The position numbers and the translations under genes were made by a program. Below the pieces are notes generated by a model. It searched no databases, was not told where the DNA came from, and saw only the letters and a list, made by a program, of their open reading frames with translations. Of a DNA stretch of 6,865 nt, positions 4,840-6,865 are shown in pieces (within the stretch, counting starts at the first letter, position 1; each line of letters begins with the position of its first letter). This DNA comes from an uncultured Clostridia bacterium (lineage in GTDB: Bacteria; Bacillota; Clostridia; Oscillospirales; CAG-272), in contig CALDMI010000324.1 in NCBI GenBank assembly GCA_937914815.1, forward strand, positions 1 through 6,865, read 5' to 3'.

Positions 4840-6807
4840 ATGAGCAAAGCAACAGAGATACTTTACAAAAACAATCCCGTAAACCACAGGCGCCTCGCTA
4901 CCGACAAGTTTTTTCTTGACGCCTCGGATGTGAAGTTTTCCGGGCTTCTTGATGATGCAGTGCGCTTCACGGAAAGTAAACAGCTCCTTGACCGCGCACA
5001 CTGGAAGAGATTTGTCGATCAGTTCAGATTTCAGGATGATGGAGAAAACCGCGGCTGGCGCGGCGAATACTGGGGAAAGATGATGCGCGGCGGCGCATTC
5101 GTGTATTCATATACAAAAAACGAAGAACTCTATCAGGTACTTACGGAGACCGTATGTGATATGCTCACATGTGCGGAGCCGGACGGTCGTGTATCCACTT
5201 ACTCGCGCGAGACAGAGTTCGGAGGATGGGATATATGGTGCCGTAAATATGTGCTTCTCGGTATGCAATACTATCTTGAAATCTGTAAAGACGAAGAGCT
5301 CTGCCAAAAAATCGTGAGCTTCATGTGCGGCTCTCTCGACTACCTTATTGCAAGAATAGGTAAGGAGCCCGGCAAGATAAATATAACATCCTGTTCGGGT
5401 TGCTGGCGCGGGCTCAATGCGTCGACGATACTTGAACCTACCGTCCGTCTCCATGATATTACGGGAGACAAAAAATATCTTGACTTTGCCGCGTATATAA
5501 TCTCCGAGGGGGGCGTAAGCACCGGAGATGTTTTCAAGCTCGCGGAAGAGAATATAGCTTATCCTTACGAGTATCCCGTCACAAAGGCATATGAGATGAT
5601 GTCGCTCTTTGAGGGAATAATCGAATATTACCGGGCAACGGGTGACGAAAAATATCGGGAAATAGCCATAAATTTCGCGAAGAGAATTGCAGAGAGCGAT
5701 ATTACGATTATAGGCACTGCCGGCTGTTCTCATGAGCTCCTTGACCACTCACTCGTTCATCAGGCAGACCCCGATTATTTTGATGATGTAAAACAGGAGA
5801 CCTGTGTTACCGTCACATGGATGAAGTACTGTATGCAGCTTCTCGCAATGACGGGAGATCCGTTTTTTGCAGACTGCTTTGAAGTTTCTCTCTATAATGC
5901 ATATCTCGGGTCATACAATACCGAAGGAAAAGTAAGCCCGTCGGTTGCTGAGCGTTTCCCGGATTACATAGAGGAAATTCTCCCGTTCGACAGCTATTCG
6001 TCTCTCCTTCCTGATACGCGCGGCAGGCAGACCGGCGGTATACAGCTCATGCGTGACCGGCATGTATACGGTTGCTGTGCCTGTATAGCTTCGGTCGGTG
6101 CCGGAATGGCGGGCAAGGTCGCTATGATGCTCGATGAGACCGGGGCGGCAATCAACCTCTATTCGCGCGGCATATACGAGACGCGCACGCCGGAGGGCAA
6201 GCGCGTAAGAATTTCACTTGATACGGATTATCCGGCTGACGGTGTGGTAAGGTTGCGCTTCCTCGACAGCACAAACGGTGATTTCTCGCTCAAACTGCGT
6301 ATACCCGCATGGAGCAAAGAAAGCACACTCAGTATCGGGAATGATACGCACAGCGTAAGTGCCGGATATGCCGAGCTGACGCGCGATTTTGCCGCAGGAG
6401 ACGAAATTACACTGACGCTTGATATGCGCGCGCAGGTAATACATCCGGTAAGTTGTCCGCGCGATATTGTAAATACCGATATGCAATGGGATCTTGATAT
6501 ACTTGTTCATCGGGTGGTTCTTGAGTCGCCGGAGACAAAGTACCATATTGCCATCCGCCGCGGTCCGCTGATCCTCGCACGGGATGCCCGCCTCGGTTCG
6601 GATGTTAAAAAACCTGTTGACATCGACTATGACAACGAGGGATATGTAAAACTCACACCGTCATCCGCCGCGAAATTTCCGCACATTCTCTCTTTCTCAG
6701 TTCCGGAAAGAGATGGCGGCAGTTTCACGGTAGTCGACTATTCGTCCTCGGGAAAAACATGGGATAAGAAGTCGGAGTACGCCTGTTGGCTTCCCACAAA
6801 ACACTGA
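4840..6807 (+). CDS. Glycoside hydrolase family 127-type protein (beta-L-arabinofuranosidase-like, formerly DUF1680)
   Basis: A 655-residue protein of the GH127 type, whose best-known member HypBA1 releases beta-L-arabinofuranose from the non-reducing end of plant glycans. Length fits the family. The N-terminal two-thirds should form the helical barrel (for example WRGEYWGKMMRGG, then EPDGRVSTY and GGWDIWCRKYVLLGM), followed by a beta-rich C-terminal part (FSLKLRIPAWS and beyond). The zinc-thiolate site known from HypBA1 (Glu338, Cys340, Cys417, Cys418) has counterparts in Glu320 and Cys322 (QETC) and Cys412 and Cys413 (YGCCAC). Cys412 is the likely nucleophile and Glu299 in SHELL the likely acid/base. 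There is no signal peptide, so it probably acts in the cytoplasm on imported oligosaccharides, though no transporter or other sugar gene is nearby. GH127 includes other specificities, such as aceric acid release from rhamnogalacturonan II, so the substrate is open. Confidence 0.87.
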   Translation: MSKATEILYKNNPVNHRRLATDKFFLDASDVKFSGLLDDAVRFTESKQLLDRAHWKRFVDQFRFQDDGENRGWRGEYWGKMMRGGAFVYSYTKNEELYQVLTETVCDMLTCAEPDGRVSTYSRETEFGGWDIWCRKYVLLGMQYYLEICKDEELCQKIVSFMCGSLDYLIARIGKEPGKINITSCSGCWRGLNASTILEPTVRLHDITGDKKYLDFAAYIISEGGVSTGDVFKLAEENIAYPYEYPVTKAYEMMSLFEGIIEYYRATGDEKYREIAINFAKRIAESDITIIGTAGCSHELLDHSLVHQADPDYFDDVKQETCVTVTWMKYCMQLLAMTGDPFFADCFEVSLYNAYLGSYNTEGKVSPSVAERFPDYIEEILPFDSYSSLLPDTRGRQTGGIQLMRDRHVYGCCACIASVGAGMAGKVAMMLDETGAAINLYSRGIYETRTPEGKRVRISLDTDYPADGVVRLRFLDSTNGDFSLKLRIPAWSKESTLSIGNDTHSVSAGYAELTRDFAAGDEITLTLDMRAQVIHPVSCPRDIVNTDMQWDLDILVHRVVLESPETKYHIAIRRGPLILARDARLGSDVKKPVDIDYDNEGYVKLTPSSAAKFPHILSFSVPERDGGSFTVVDYSSSGKTWDKKSEYACWLPTKH

Positions 6808-6821
6808 TATAATGACAAAAG

Positions 6822-6859
6822 AACGGACAGAGCAACATTGACTCTGTCCGTTTTGTTTT
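6822..6859 (+). terminator. Rho-independent terminator of the GH127-type gene
   Basis: AACGGACAGAG (6822-6832) pairs perfectly with CTCTGTCCGTT (6842-6852) around a nine-base loop. An A-run precedes the stem and TTTTGTTTT overlaps and follows its end. It starts 14 bases after the stop codon. Confidence 0.93.
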
Positions 6860-6865
6860 AATCAT

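Noticed and set aside
5107..5748. 213-codon open frame on the minus strand inside the GH127-type gene
   Set aside because: It is antisense to a clearly coding gene and its translation shows no known domain or ribosome site; a by-product of codon usage.
6806..6814. TATAAT-like string just after the GH127 stop codon as a promoter
   Set aside because: It has no convincing -35 at the right distance and a strong terminator follows within 10 bases.

Overview
The window looks like ordinary chromosomal DNA from a Gram-positive anaerobe, most likely a Clostridia-class (Oscillospirales-like) gut or rumen bacterium. This is an inference. It rests on moderate GC with heavy use of ATA isoleucine codons, strong AGGAG-type ribosome sites, consensus sigma-A promoters with TG-extended -10 boxes, and the protein families present: a Firmicutes-type lipoprotein serine protease, a stand-alone E2-like acyltransferase and a GH127 enzyme. 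There are no rRNA or tRNA genes, CRISPR arrays, insertion sequences or phage genes.

Layout. (1) 1-1172 (+) is the C-terminal part of an EF-G family translation GTPase, cut by the window's left edge and ended by a strong terminator. (2) A near-consensus promoter at 1286-1314 drives a stand-alone E2/CAT-fold acyltransferase-like protein (1368-2291, +). (3) A hairpin at 2301-2327 lies between this gene and a convergent Cof-type HAD phosphatase (2329-3120, -). (4) The HAD gene and a lipoprotein HtrA-like serine protease (3251-4687, +) diverge from back-to-back promoters in a 130-base gap. (5) A terminator that also contains the -35 of the next promoter separates the protease from a cytoplasmic GH127-type glycosidase (4840-6807, +), which ends in a textbook terminator.

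Every gene has its own terminator, and each gene whose 5' end is visible has its own promoter. The five genes therefore read as independent single-gene transcription units, not as an operon or a joint system. I see no shared pathway. The protease acts outside the membrane, the glycosidase and phosphatase act in the cytoplasm, and the EF-G protein acts on the ribosome. I did not find a new multi-gene system. The points most worth a second look are the E2-like protein whose catalytic histidine position holds glutamate, and the compact control region at 4678-4833, where a terminator, a promoter, short AGTC repeats and a small palindrome are packed together.
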